From Aureobasidium sp. EXF-3400 (Eukaryota > Ascomycota > Dothideomycetes > Dothideales > Saccotheciaceae), in contig SWBL01000634.1 in the NCBI GenBank assembly GCA_024195585.1, positions 1 through 14,643 on the forward strand: DNA of 14,643 nucleotides, given 5' to 3'. Position numbers and translations under genes: made by a program. Positions 1 through 8,705 of this stretch are shown here, piece by piece; the stretch's first letter is position 1, and the number at the start of each line of letters is the position of its first letter. The notes under the pieces are model-generated. The model did no database searches. It saw only the letters and a list, made by a program, of their open reading frames with translations, and was not told the origin of the DNA.

Positions 1-98
1 AGTATAACGGCTAGTACGAAGGTCTCATATCGGTCATCGAAATGACCAAGCATGGCTTGGGTAATCCTTAGATGGGAGTTCGATTCTCCCTCGAGGCA
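1..98 (+). tRNA. Elongator tRNA-Met (anticodon CAT), 5' end cut off, intron-containing
   Basis: The window opens at about tRNA position 9, so the 5' acceptor strand is missing; the 3' strand TCGAGGC plus discriminator A (91-98) predicts a 5' strand GCCTCGA. Visible parts: D-stem GTAT/GTAC (2-5 and 14-17) with the GG pair in its loop; anticodon stem 19-23 with 65-69; anticodon CAT at 26-28 after T33 (25); variable loop 70-73; T-arm GGGAG-TTCGATT-CTCCC (74-90). The intron is about 30-63 (34 nt), directly 3' of the base after the anticodon, the standard nuclear position. The spliced loop context GTCTCATAATC, with a U-U mismatch closing the stem, matches yeast elongator tRNA-Met as I remember it. 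The D-arm is less typical of tRNA-Met, so the identity rests on the anticodon arm. A covariance-model search would settle it. Confidence 0.82.
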
Positions 99-102
99 TC
101 AC

Positions 103-118
103 TTTTTGCTCTTTTTTT
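103..118 (+). terminator. Pol III oligo-T terminator of the tRNA gene
   Basis: A T5 run at 103-107 and a T7 run at 112-118 lie 5 and 14 nt after the tRNA 3' end. This is the standard RNA polymerase III termination signal, with the second run as a likely backup. Confidence 0.75.
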
Positions 119-218
119 CTACTCTCAGATATCGTTCCTGCCTCCCTTGGCCGCAACTCCTCAACCTTCGATTTTTGCGACGCTACCCAATTCATCATCT
201 ACCTGCAGTTGAATTCTG

Positions 219-257
219 ATGGGGTCTTGTGCAATTTCGCGGCCGAAGTGCACGTGA
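219..257 (+). promoter_or_regulatory. Short upstream ORF (12 codons) in the srs2 leader
   Basis: Only one ATG lies between the tRNA terminator and the srs2 start codon. It opens a 12-codon frame (ATG GGG TCT ... ACG TGA) that is out of frame with srs2 and ends 68 nt before it. If the transcript starts upstream of 219, this would act as a uORF and reduce translation of the helicase. The transcription start is unknown, so its presence in the mRNA is an inference. A CACGTG palindrome (251-256) overlaps its end and could instead mark promoter DNA. Confidence 0.35.
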
Positions 258-325
258 ATCCGCGTCACCAAATTCGCCTCCATCGCGTCTTCCAGAAAGT
301 TGACGGACGAAACATTCAAACATCC

Positions 326-3300
326 ATGGACAATTTACTAGATGGGCTAAATCGCGCTCAGAGGCTCGCGGTAACGTCGCCTTCACTTGCCTTGCAGGTC
401 CTGGCGCCTCCTGGATCTGGAAAAACAAAAACACTCACTGCTCGTGTATCTTATCTCATCGCTGAACGAGGTCTGAGGCCATGGAACATTATTGTCTGCA
501 CTTTCACCGTCAAGGCGGCACGAGAGATGAAGGAACGAATCAAGGACCTTGTTGGTGACGGCCTGGAAAAGAAACTCATCCTAGGCACATTCCACTCTGT
601 TGCTCGACGCTTCCTTGTATCATATGGCAACTTGATTGGCATCGACAAGAACTTCGGTATTGCCGATATGTCGGACAGCAGAGCAATCATCACTCGCATT
701 ATCAAACGTCAAGGCTTCTCAATCGAACCAGGAAGTGCTGGAGCCAGGATTTCTAGTCTCAAAGCCAAGAGCATCAGTGCAGAGCAGTACGGTGTCACTC
801 GCAAAGCTGCTGAGCAAGAGTTCAGTATTGTCTACGCCGAATACGAGGAAGCTTTGCGAACATCCAACTTGTTGGACTACGACGATTTGCTCCTTCGTTG
901 TGCCTTGCTTCTCCGCCAACATCCCGAGTGTGTTTCCAACATTGAGGCTGTTCTCATTGACGAGTTCCAAGACACGAATAGTGTACAGTTTGAGCTTATG
1001 TGCCTGTTCTCCCAGTTCAAGAAGAACGTCACCATCGTCGGCGATCCTGATCAGAGCATCTATGGTTGGCGGAACGCTGAGATCAAGAACCTTGAACGGA
1101 TGGAGAAGCGATTTCCGGGAACGGATGTGATACATTTGGAAGAGAACTACAGATCAGCAGGAGCAATCCTTCAATCAGCCCAACAGATTATTGAGCAAGA
1201 CGAGAGTAGACCTGCCAAGGCTCTCAAGCCTACCTTCGGCATTGGAGATCGGCCAGTTCTTCGCAAACTTCCTACAGCTGATGCAGAAGCAAAATGGCTT
1301 GTTTCAGAAATCAGAAGGACACAGGCACTGAGCGCAGAATTGCTCAAGCCCAATGATTTCGCGATTCTGCTCAGATCTGCAGCTGTTTCCAGACACATCG
1401 AATCAGCACTCGGCAACTCTGGTATACCATATCGCATGGTAGGAGGAACCAAATTTTTTGATCGTATTGAGGTCAAGATGGTTCTGGATTACCTCCGTGT
1501 CATGAATCAACCAGATCATAACGATGCACTGCTACGGATCATCAATGTCCCTACTCGCGGTGTTGGCGACGTCACTGTCAAAAGCTTAATAGACGAAGCT
1601 GAGAGAAAAGGCAGCACCCTGTGGACGATAGTCCTGAACATTGTTCAAGGAAAGGCACGATCAGATACGAAACTCTCCGCTCAGGGTCTGAAAGGATTGA
1701 CAGATCTGGTTAACCTTGTTTTAACTGGTCAGAAGAAGATCACAGGCACAGAAGACCAGCAAGCGTCTCCATTTGAATTGGTCGAATATCTCATCAAAAA
1801 GCTAGATCTGTCCAAATTCTTGCAGAAAAAGTATCCGGACGATTACGAAACCCGATGGGCCAACATTGAAGAACTCAAGGCACAAACAGCGGACCTGACA
1901 GCAGCCATGGCTCGAGGCGAGGAGTTTCTCGAGGAGGAAGTTTTGCCAGATATTGAAGGTTTGGAGCAGCGACTCATCAATCCGAATGAGGATGCTTTGA
2001 CCTTGTTCCTGGCGAACATTGCGCTTTCGAGCGAGGCACAGCGCAAAGAAGATGAGAATCCTGATGAAACTCAACAGCACGTCACCATATCGACCATACA
2101 CGCGGCAAAAGGCCTCGAATGGCCTGTTGTCTTCATCCCAGCTTGTTATGAAGGCTCAATACCACATTCAAGAGCTGATGACATTGACGAAGAACGAAGA
2201 TTATTGTACGTTGGCATGACCAGAGCTCAAGCTCTGCTGTACTTGAGCTGCCCCAACAAGAACAGTCAATCTGGAGAAACAACCATGTCTCACTTCCTTA
2301 CACAGAGAGGGATAGAAGCTTTCTTCGAGACTCAAGGGCCTAAGCTTTACGATGATGCAGTGATTGAGCTGGCAAGAACATTGAGAAGAGACAAGCCTGC
2401 TCTGAAGCAACTCATTGAAGCACGCAGCACATACGAAAATCCTGAAGACGCCCACTGGCCCATAGATGGTACTTTCCCTAAGAGCGAAAACACGAGATGG
2501 GATCAGGGCCGCGAAATCGAATTCAAAGAAGGGATATACGCAAACAAGCGACGCAGAACGGACAAAGAGCAGCAAAATGGGCCTACGGTGCCAGTAGCTG
2601 GATTCATGCCAGCCTCAAAAGTCACAATCCAGAACTCAGCGAGTTTCTCGACAGCATCAATGACGATCTCACCAAAGATTATGACAGCTGCTTCTCGTAT
2701 GCAAGAGTTGAACTCTGCTCAAGAGGAAGCCAGACTCCGGGACATCGACGCACGAAAAGCACCAGTCAAGAAGAACAAAGCAGCGGAAGGGTCCGCCAGC
2801 ATCATGTCGTTCTTTGGCAAACCAAAAGCCGCCAGCACAGCACCACAATCGCTAGAGTTGACACGTACATCCAGTGTCCCAGAGACACACGCACCACCCA
2901 AACCTCCAGCCTCCATGCCTCGTCACGTCTCCAACCCTCTCAACGACATCTCAAATCTCTCCTCTTCACGACCGTCGGTACACCAACAGCAACCGGTCAC
3001 GATCCCTCCACCAAAAACAGCTCAGATATCGAATTTCAAACTTCGCACCACACCTTCATCAACAAAGCCTACATCTGCGAAGAGCAGTGACAATCCTTCT
3101 TCAACAGCTTCAAAACCATATACTTTCCTTTCAAGCCCTCCTCCAGTAGAACCACCATCCTCTCCACCAGAAGATACAAATGTGGGAAATAGTCAAGGCG
3201 TGGGAGAAAAGTCAGAAGCTTTCAGACCAGCGACTACATTCCATGCTACCAGTGTCGCTCAGGTGGGCAATAGAGTTGGCACCACACGCAGATTAGGCAT

Positions 3301-3349
3301 GGGACGTAGTTTCAAGCCTTGGAGCGCTAGAGGCGGACGAGGTGGCTAA
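326..3349 (+). CDS. SRS2: Srs2-type ATP-dependent DNA helicase (UvrD/PcrA family, SF1A)
   Basis: This nuclear 3'-5' DNA helicase/translocase strips Rad51 from single-stranded DNA and restrains homologous recombination at forks (role known for yeast Srs2). The 1008-residue frame has no intron. The start at 326 is the first in-frame ATG and gives the usual Srs2/UvrD N-terminus, LNRAQ; the frame is open upstream but has no ATG. Motifs in order: Q motif 8-16; Walker A APPGSGKT 27-34; Ia 58-68; GTFH 87-90; DYDDLL 184-189; Walker B IDEFQDTN 211-218; III VGDPDQSIYGWR 238-249; IV LEENYRS 271-277; NVPTRGVG 407-414; V TIHAAKGLEW 590-599; VI DEERRLLYVGMTRA 621-634. The rest is a fungal-type Ser/Pro/Thr-rich, probably disordered tail with a basic KRRR (741-744, possible NLS), a PIP-box-like SASIMSFF (823-830) and a basic end. 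All helicase motifs are intact. FBH1 or other UvrD relatives are less likely: there is no F-box and the tail fits Srs2. Confidence 0.93.
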   Translation: MDNLLDGLNRAQRLAVTSPSLALQVLAPPGSGKTKTLTARVSYLIAERGLRPWNIIVCTFTVKAAREMKERIKDLVGDGLEKKLILGTFHSVARRFLVSYGNLIGIDKNFGIADMSDSRAIITRIIKRQGFSIEPGSAGARISSLKAKSISAEQYGVTRKAAEQEFSIVYAEYEEALRTSNLLDYDDLLLRCALLLRQHPECVSNIEAVLIDEFQDTNSVQFELMCLFSQFKKNVTIVGDPDQSIYGWRNAEIKNLERMEKRFPGTDVIHLEENYRSAGAILQSAQQIIEQDESRPAKALKPTFGIGDRPVLRKLPTADAEAKWLVSEIRRTQALSAELLKPNDFAILLRSAAVSRHIESALGNSGIPYRMVGGTKFFDRIEVKMVLDYLRVMNQPDHNDALLRIINVPTRGVGDVTVKSLIDEAERKGSTLWTIVLNIVQGKARSDTKLSAQGLKGLTDLVNLVLTGQKKITGTEDQQASPFELVEYLIKKLDLSKFLQKKYPDDYETRWANIEELKAQTADLTAAMARGEEFLEEEVLPDIEGLEQRLINPNEDALTLFLANIALSSEAQRKEDENPDETQQHVTISTIHAAKGLEWPVVFIPACYEGSIPHSRADDIDEERRLLYVGMTRAQALLYLSCPNKNSQSGETTMSHFLTQRGIEAFFETQGPKLYDDAVIELARTLRRDKPALKQLIEARSTYENPEDAHWPIDGTFPKSENTRWDQGREIEFKEGIYANKRRRTDKEQQNGPTVPVAGFMPASKVTIQNSASFSTASMTISPKIMTAASRMQELNSAQEEARLRDIDARKAPVKKNKAAEGSASIMSFFGKPKAASTAPQSLELTRTSSVPETHAPPKPPASMPRHVSNPLNDISNLSSSRPSVHQQQPVTIPPPKTAQISNFKLRTTPSSTKPTSAKSSDNPSSTASKPYTFLSSPPPVEPPSSPPEDTNVGNSQGVGEKSEAFRPATTFHATSVAQVGNRVGTTRRLGMGRSFKPWSARGGRGG

Positions 3350-4344
3350 AACAGAAATATTTGGTGTATCGGTGTTATTCCTTGTCTTTGCTATTGTAGC
3401 ATTTTTTTGGCGTTTTGCGGTGTCGTCAAAAGTATGATGGTATATGTACAGCATTGTTTTTTCTTACGTGGGATGCAGATGGAAGGTACGCTTGTCAGGG
3501 GCTCAACATTGGTTCGCATGGTGTTTCACAAGCCATTGCATTTGCTTAAATGGCTTGTAGTAACATTTCCTTGTCAAACCTCCAGTTTGGAAATTTTTGC
3601 GTCTCCGTATACAGCAGACAACACTCCATGTGTCCCGATTTTTGTCTTGACTCTTCCGCCGCTGGCATCAAGCGTCGCAAAAGACTGTACAAAGACATTG
3701 TCTTGTTCCAAACAAGGCTGAACTTCGGTGTTTCTCCCGAACATTCTTGCCTGTGCTATCACCCTGTCCATGCTCATGGAAGTCATTGTAGACCGCAATA
3801 ACGGCAGTAGCGGTGATAATAAGTAGCTTCGAAACATACAGCTACCTCCCTGTGTGCTGAATCCCAAAATCCCTATCGTACTCCGACTATAGCGAAGAGC
3901 AAAATGTCTACTGTAAGATGACACAACTAATTCCGAAAGCAGGGGCATATCCACAGAAACTCGATTAGTCGTTACTTCTCATTGGGCACCGTCCTGTTCC
4001 CTGGTAGTATTGTGCATTGCTATACTTACATGCATTACATACTTGGCACAGGGGGAGGTGGTGAGCAGGGTCACTGATAGCAAATTGGCTTGAATCGGAG
4101 GGCTGCTGATCACGAATCTTGTCTACTGGCTCTCTCTCACTCTCCAAGGTCAGAGAAGTCGATGAAATGCACAATACAGTAACAAACTAGAAATCTCGAT
4201 CGTGCGAGAGCAAGAAGCACAAGCGACTTCATGATCAAAGGTGAATCGACGTTGGAAGACGCCCACGACCAGACGAAGTGTATGGGAAAATTGAACATTG
4301 AACATTTTGAGCTTTTGATTATCTCTACATCTAAACAACATTCT
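3350..4344. other. Intergenic region between convergent srs2 and LeuRS genes; no supported gene
   Basis: About 1 kb holds the 3' flanks of two genes that point at each other. Open frames are short (at most about 126 codons), overlap on both strands and give no recognisable protein. The longest, on the minus strand (3954-3574), opens with GTG and resembles nothing I know. A minus frame at 4174-3965 contains a C-x2-C-x2-C run and splice-like GTATGT and GTAAGT words, but is unconvincing. A short direct repeat (ATTGAACA twice) sits at about 4289-4304. I see no tRNA, transposon or clear terminator motif. Confidence 0.6.
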
Positions 4345-7300
4345 CTAAATGTTCGAGAAGAAGAAAGTAGGGTTTCTGGACACGATCGTTAGCAGGTAAA
4401 TTCATGACACGGAAACTGTGAAGGAGGAACTTACGCAGGTACAGCATTCTCAGCCTGAGGCGGCAACTCGGACAGCTCGGTACCCTTTGCAGCAGCGGCT
4501 TCACCCATGCTAGCAACAACCTTGCCGGCCTTGCCACCTTGCTCGACCGAGATGACTTCAACGCAAACACATCTTTGCACTGTGCTCATCAAGCCAGGGA
4601 CCATCTGGGCGAGCACATCAACCTCGTTGTAGGCAAGCTTGCGCTCGAAGACAGTGTTCGAGTCAATGCCACCCTCGAGGCTCTTCTTGAGGGTTTGAAT
4701 GAAAGGCATGGCCTTCTTGCTGTCAGCCTTGTCGACCTTCTTGCTGATTGCCTTCATGTCGATGGTCAGGCCGTCAAAGGCTTCGCGGACCAAGTCGATG
4801 ACCTTGGATTGCCAAGCAGGGTATTCAGTTGCCATGAAAATGGTCAGCTTCTTGGGCTGTTTGGGGTCGTAGTTGGTGGCCTTGCCCTTGGTCATACGCT
4901 TCAACTGAGCGCCCTCTGCAGAAGTGATGTTACCGCTAGTTTGGCGGACATACTCGCGAGCGGCAGTAAGCTCGGGCTTGGTGGCAGGAACTTGAGGGAA
5001 GAGTTCATTCTGGACAGTGCTGGACTTTCCAAGGACCTCGAGCCAGATGTATTCTGCCCAGTGGGGTGCAATGACGGTGATCATCAGGGCTTGCAACTCG
5101 ACGTACTTGCGGACAAGGTCTTGGTGCATGCCGATACCGGAAGACTTGGTGATTTCACGGTAGAAGTCACGGGCGCTGGTGAAGTCGTAGAAACCGGACT
5201 TAAGAGCAGACTTGTAGTTAGTGGCAGAGTAGTGCTCTCTTGTCTCGCGGACCAAGCCGTTGAGCTCGTTCTCGAAGATGTCGTCCCAGAAGGATCTCTC
5301 GCCAGTGCGCTGGACGCAGTCGTTGTTCTTAAGACGCTCGTTCTTGTTGACCTCAAGGTAGTTCTCGCCATCCTTGAGCACACGAGCTCCCTGGATAGTC
5401 TCCTCACACCACTTTCTCAACTCGAAGAGCTTGAGAATGATGGCGTTGGCGACGCTCTCCTCGAAGTTGGCGTCTTCAATCGAGTCTCCAGCATCGGCGA
5501 GAGACACACGGGTGGCGTCTGCACCGAATTTCTTGGTTGCATCGTACAAGGTCAGGAAGTTACCAGTACTCTTGCTCATCTTCTCACCGTTCAGGAGAAG
5601 ATGGCCGTTGGCACGGATACCACGAGGCCAGTATTCGCGAGGGAAGAGGGCGACGTGGATGTAGAGGAAGAAGGTCAAGTGGTTCTGAATGAGATCCTTA
5701 CCAGAAACACGAACATCCAGAGGGTACCAGTATTCGAATTCTCTGCGCATAGCCTGGAGGGTCTCTTTAGGGATGTCGCTCTCGACATCCTCGCGACGAG
5801 TGAAGATGTAATCCCAGACCTCGTCTGACATTTTCTCCGCAGGGATCTTGCCAATACCTTGCGTGTCTCCGTAAATGTCACCATGGAGGTAGTGACTAAT
5901 GGTATAGTAAGCCATATACACGGTTGAGTCACTGAGGGATTCCACCAAAAATTGTTGATCCCAAGGAAGCTTCGAACCAAGACCGTAAGAACGAGCGCAA
6001 GCCCACTGACCCAGCCAGTCAAGAGTCTGTTGGAAGGCGTTCTTGGCCTCAGTAGAGAAAGTGTTAAGCTCTCCGTTGACGTGGCCCAGGACTTCTTGTT
6101 GCCAGGGTTCATCACCGGACTTGCCGTAGTTCAAGTACCATTGATCCAAATGTCCAGCAACACACGAATCACCAGAACGAGACATGACCTCACCATCGGG
6201 TTCAGCGTAGTTGAAAGCGTTGCCGGCGTCGATAAGGGTCTGTCTAACGAGAGGCTTGGCCTCCTCGACAGACTTGCCCTTGTGCTCGCCGTAGCACATG
6301 GTACCCTTGTAGAAGCCCTCCTTGTAAGCAAGGTCCTTGGCCTCAGCAAGCTGCTTGGTGTCCTTTGGCGAGGCGATCTTCATATCTTCACAGAGCTTCT
6401 TAGCAGTCAAGTTTCCGTAGGTGGGAGTCTCGATGATGGGAAGGGGCTCAATGTCGGCCCACTCCTTCTTAATCTTGTAGTAGTCGGCCTTCTTGACCAA
6501 GTCCTGAATGGTAATGTAGTCGTCAGGGGAATCCGAGGGGACACAAGAAACGACACCGGTACCCTTCGAAGCCTTGATGGTCTCCATAGGCAGGATGCGT
6601 ACATTCTCGTGAACGGAAAGAGGGGCGTTGACAAGGGTGCCAATAACATCGGATCCTGGCAAGTTGGCAACCTTGGGGAAAACTCCCCACTCAGGGAAAA
6701 TGCCCTGGAATGCCATGTTGCGAGCAGCTCTTTCTGTGATAAAGTAGTACTCGTTCTCAGAGACCTTGTAGATTCCGTACTCGATCTTGGGAGACACGAA
6801 TAGGGCGCTCTGCCCAAACATTGTCTCAGGTCGAAGGGTAGCAGGGACAAAGTAGACATTGGCGTTCTCGGGGAGCTTGCCGGCGAGGGACTTTTGTGCG
6901 GGCTCGGCCCATTCTTGAACCTTCATCTTCAAGGCAGTGTACTCCTGAACACCAACGCCCTCACCGGAGCTTCTGTCGTGGTCCATACAGGCTTGTTTAT
7001 CCTTAGGCGAGTAGACAGTGTAACGCTTGCCAAACTTGATCTTGCCCAACTCCTTCAGGCGGTTCATTTGCCAGCGAACGAAAGCGTCATAGTAAGGGTT
7101 TCTGTCGGTTGTGACCATACTTCTTCTCCAGTCGACTCTGGCACCAATGTTGGTAAGGTCACGCTCACAGAGAGCAGGGAAGTGATCGAGCCAGTGGTAT
7201 GGATCGGCAAACTTGTGAATTTCCTCCTTTTGGATCCCGAGGGCGCCCATGATCTGGAACTGGTACTTCATGGAGACAGCCTTGGCTGCGGCCTTGCTCT

Positions 7301-7941
7301 TCTTTGCGCCGAACTTTGTGATGTCGGCCTTGGTGGTCTCCTGGGTTGGGGCGGGCACGGCATCCTCCTCGGCATCCTCCTCTTTGTAGTTCTCAAAATT
7401 CTTGCCAAACATTTCCATCTCACGGGCCAACTTGTCAGCGCAAGACTTAATGGGCATACCAGTGCAGTGGTATCCTTGAGGGAACAAGGCTCTCTTGCCT
7501 TCCATACGGGCCCATCCAGTAGCGAATTCGACCTTGGAAGCGGTGAAGGCGTGGCCTGCGTGAAGAATACCGTTCTACACGACAATTAGCATGTTTCTTG
7601 TACCACCACAGACAAGGATTCTATATCACCATGTAGGGGTACGCCATGGTTGCGAAGTTTTTTGGTTGTTGCTCGCGTAGCTCTGCAGGGGAGATGGAGT
7701 GGAAGGGGACCTCTTTGAGCGAAGGTGCGTTTTGTTGGAAGACGCCATCTTGCTTCCACTGTTGCTGGTACTTCTTCTCACTAGCGATGAGGGTATCACG
7801 CTTGTCGGTCTGCGCAATGGCTTGTTAGTACTTGTAAAGTATCGAAAGAGTACTGAAGTTGTGTAGACAAAGGCTTCAGGATAGCTCGTGACTCACATTC
7901 TCAATCTTGAGAGTACCCTGAGTATCCTGAGGAGCGGCCAT
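4345..7941 (-). CDS. CDC60: Cytosolic leucyl-tRNA synthetase (EC 6.1.1.4), four exons
   Basis: The enzyme charges tRNA-Leu with leucine in the cytosol and edits mischarged tRNA; in yeast it also reports leucine to TORC1. Spliced model: 7941-7897, 7809-7630, 7574-4435, 4375-4345, giving 1131 residues, close to other fungal and animal cytosolic LeuRS. The start is in a strong context (CACCATGGCC). Class I signatures: YPYM-N-GILHAGH with the HIGH variant HAGH at 80-83, and KMSKS at 740-744. The CP1 editing domain shows TLRPETMFG (321-329) and GTGVVSCVPSDSPDD (413-427) with its conserved Asp residues. Introns: 7896-7810 (87 nt, GTGAGT, branch TACTAAC); 7629-7575 (55 nt, unusual donor GTGATA, just before the HIGH block); 4434-4376 (59 nt, GTAAGT, branch TGCTAAC). 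The last intron hides a 31-nt exon ending NPTFFFSNI. Long antisense open frames reflect strong codon bias. Confidence 0.95.
4376..4434 (-). other. Last intron of LeuRS, overlapping an apparent stop codon
   Basis: Donor GTAAGT (4434-4429), branch site TGCTAAC (complement of 4387-4393) and acceptor TCCAG ending at 4376 are all near-ideal fungal signals. Unspliced, the frame would end at TAA (4433-4431) after Ala. Spliced, GC joins A to restore an Ala codon and adds NPTFFFSNI before TAG (4347-4345). The added residues look like the usual C-terminal end of eukaryotic cytosolic LeuRS. Confidence 0.88.
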
Positions 7942-8212
7942 GGTGAAAGAGCGGTATTGAAGTGGCCTCGAACACAATACCCGCAAATTGCGCAAAGAGA
8001 AACTAAGCAACGACGTGGTGGGCAAAGGAAGGTTGCTTTGCTCAAGGTCGGAAAGAGTTGCTGTGCGATGGCGGCGCTGCGCTGCGCTTGCCAAAAGTTT
8101 CCCCGGACGACTTTTGTTTCGGAGGCCCGCCAGTTTGCCTTGTTTGACACGGCATTACCGCCCTCGAATCTGCCCACGAGGGTGCATCTTCTGTTTTATA
8201 GCACATTCGACC
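7942..8212. promoter_or_regulatory. Divergent promoter between LeuRS and the small mitochondrial gene
   Basis: Only 271 bp separate the two start codons, so the promoters must be shared or overlapping. Visible words: TATAAAA on the minus strand (complement of 8194-8200), about 255 bp before the LeuRS ATG; a 6-bp inverted repeat CCCTCG/CGAGGG (8161-8182), 30-50 bp before the plus-strand ATG; and CACGTC-like sequence near 8012. The LeuRS reading frame stays open upstream through most of this segment, to a stop at 8157-8155, but without an ATG. Confidence 0.6.
8160..8182. repeat. Copy 1 of a 22-23 bp inverted-repeat element
   Basis: Arms CCCTCG (8161-8166) and CGAGGG (8177-8182) flank a 10-nt spacer. 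The element shares its first 12 bases (GCCCTCGAATCT) and its overall shape with the segment at 8989-9011 beyond the neighbouring gene. It lies 30 bp before the start codon of the small mitochondrial gene. Confidence 0.55.
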
Positions 8213-8705
8213 ATGTTTTTTCCGACGTTACTACGGAGGGCAGCCGCTCTGCCCAAATTCGACTTTGCGAGGAACCCCTACAAAGCAAAACGCACATGGC
8301 CGCCCGACTTTACAAAACTCTCGCAGAAGCATCAATTCCGCCTCGAACGCCGCTACCGTAGGAGGGCAAAGCTGAAGTGGGCAAGACCGACATGGACAAA
8401 GTTCGTCAAGCTGTCCACCTGGGCAACTATCTCGTGTATGTATACACTGAAGTCATGCGACGAAGACATGCTGACTTTGTGCTCAGTCGTCGTTGTATAT
8501 GGTTTACTGTTCATGGACATTGAAGAGGGCACCGTCTTTGGCACTGTATGTCGACTTTTTCACCACTATAGCGATTCGAGCTGACACGTTTGACAAGATC
8601 CGAGACTACTATCAAAGAACAACCAACGACATGTTTGGCACAGCTAGACGACCTCCTCCTATCAAGCCTCGTGCTACCACTGAACAAGATCAGTCCGCGT
8701 CATGA
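8213..8705 (+). CDS. Uncharacterised small single-pass membrane protein, probably mitochondrial; three exons
   Basis: Spliced model 8213-8435, 8487-8545, 8598-8705 gives 129 residues. Intron 1 (8436-8486, 51 nt) has donor GTATGT, branch CTGAC and acceptor CTCAG; intron 2 (8546-8597, 52 nt) has GTATGT, branch GCTGAC and acceptor ACAAG. Without splicing the frame runs into stops and the hydrophobic helix is broken. The N-terminus (MFFPTLLRRAAALPKF...) is basic, without acidic residues before Asp17, and resembles a mitochondrial presequence. Next comes a very basic block HQFRLERRYRRRAKLKWARP (40-59), one likely membrane helix at about 69-84 (WATISFVVVYGLLFM), then a polar tail with a Pro-rich stretch. 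The arrangement recalls conserved small fungal mitochondrial proteins I have seen annotated as hypothetical, but I cannot name a family. It lies head to head with LeuRS. The gene structure is well supported; the function is unknown. Confidence 0.8.

Noticed and set aside
209..325. Extending Srs2 upstream to position 209
   Set aside because: The upstream frame begins with TTG, not ATG, and the added residues do not resemble helicase sequence; the ATG at 326 gives the normal family N-terminus.
3965..4174. 69-codon minus frame with C-x2-C-x2-C and intron-like words after the LeuRS end
   Set aside because: Too few metal-binding residues for a known zinc fold and no familiar protein; the splice-like words are not needed by any model.
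4539..5828. 429-codon open frame on the plus strand, antisense to LeuRS (and another of 283 codons at 5952-6803)
   Set aside because: It is opposite a strongly codon-biased gene; the translation is Leu/Val/Asp/Glu/Gly-rich as expected for the complement of C- and G-ending codons, has no known domain, and the sense strand explains the region fully.
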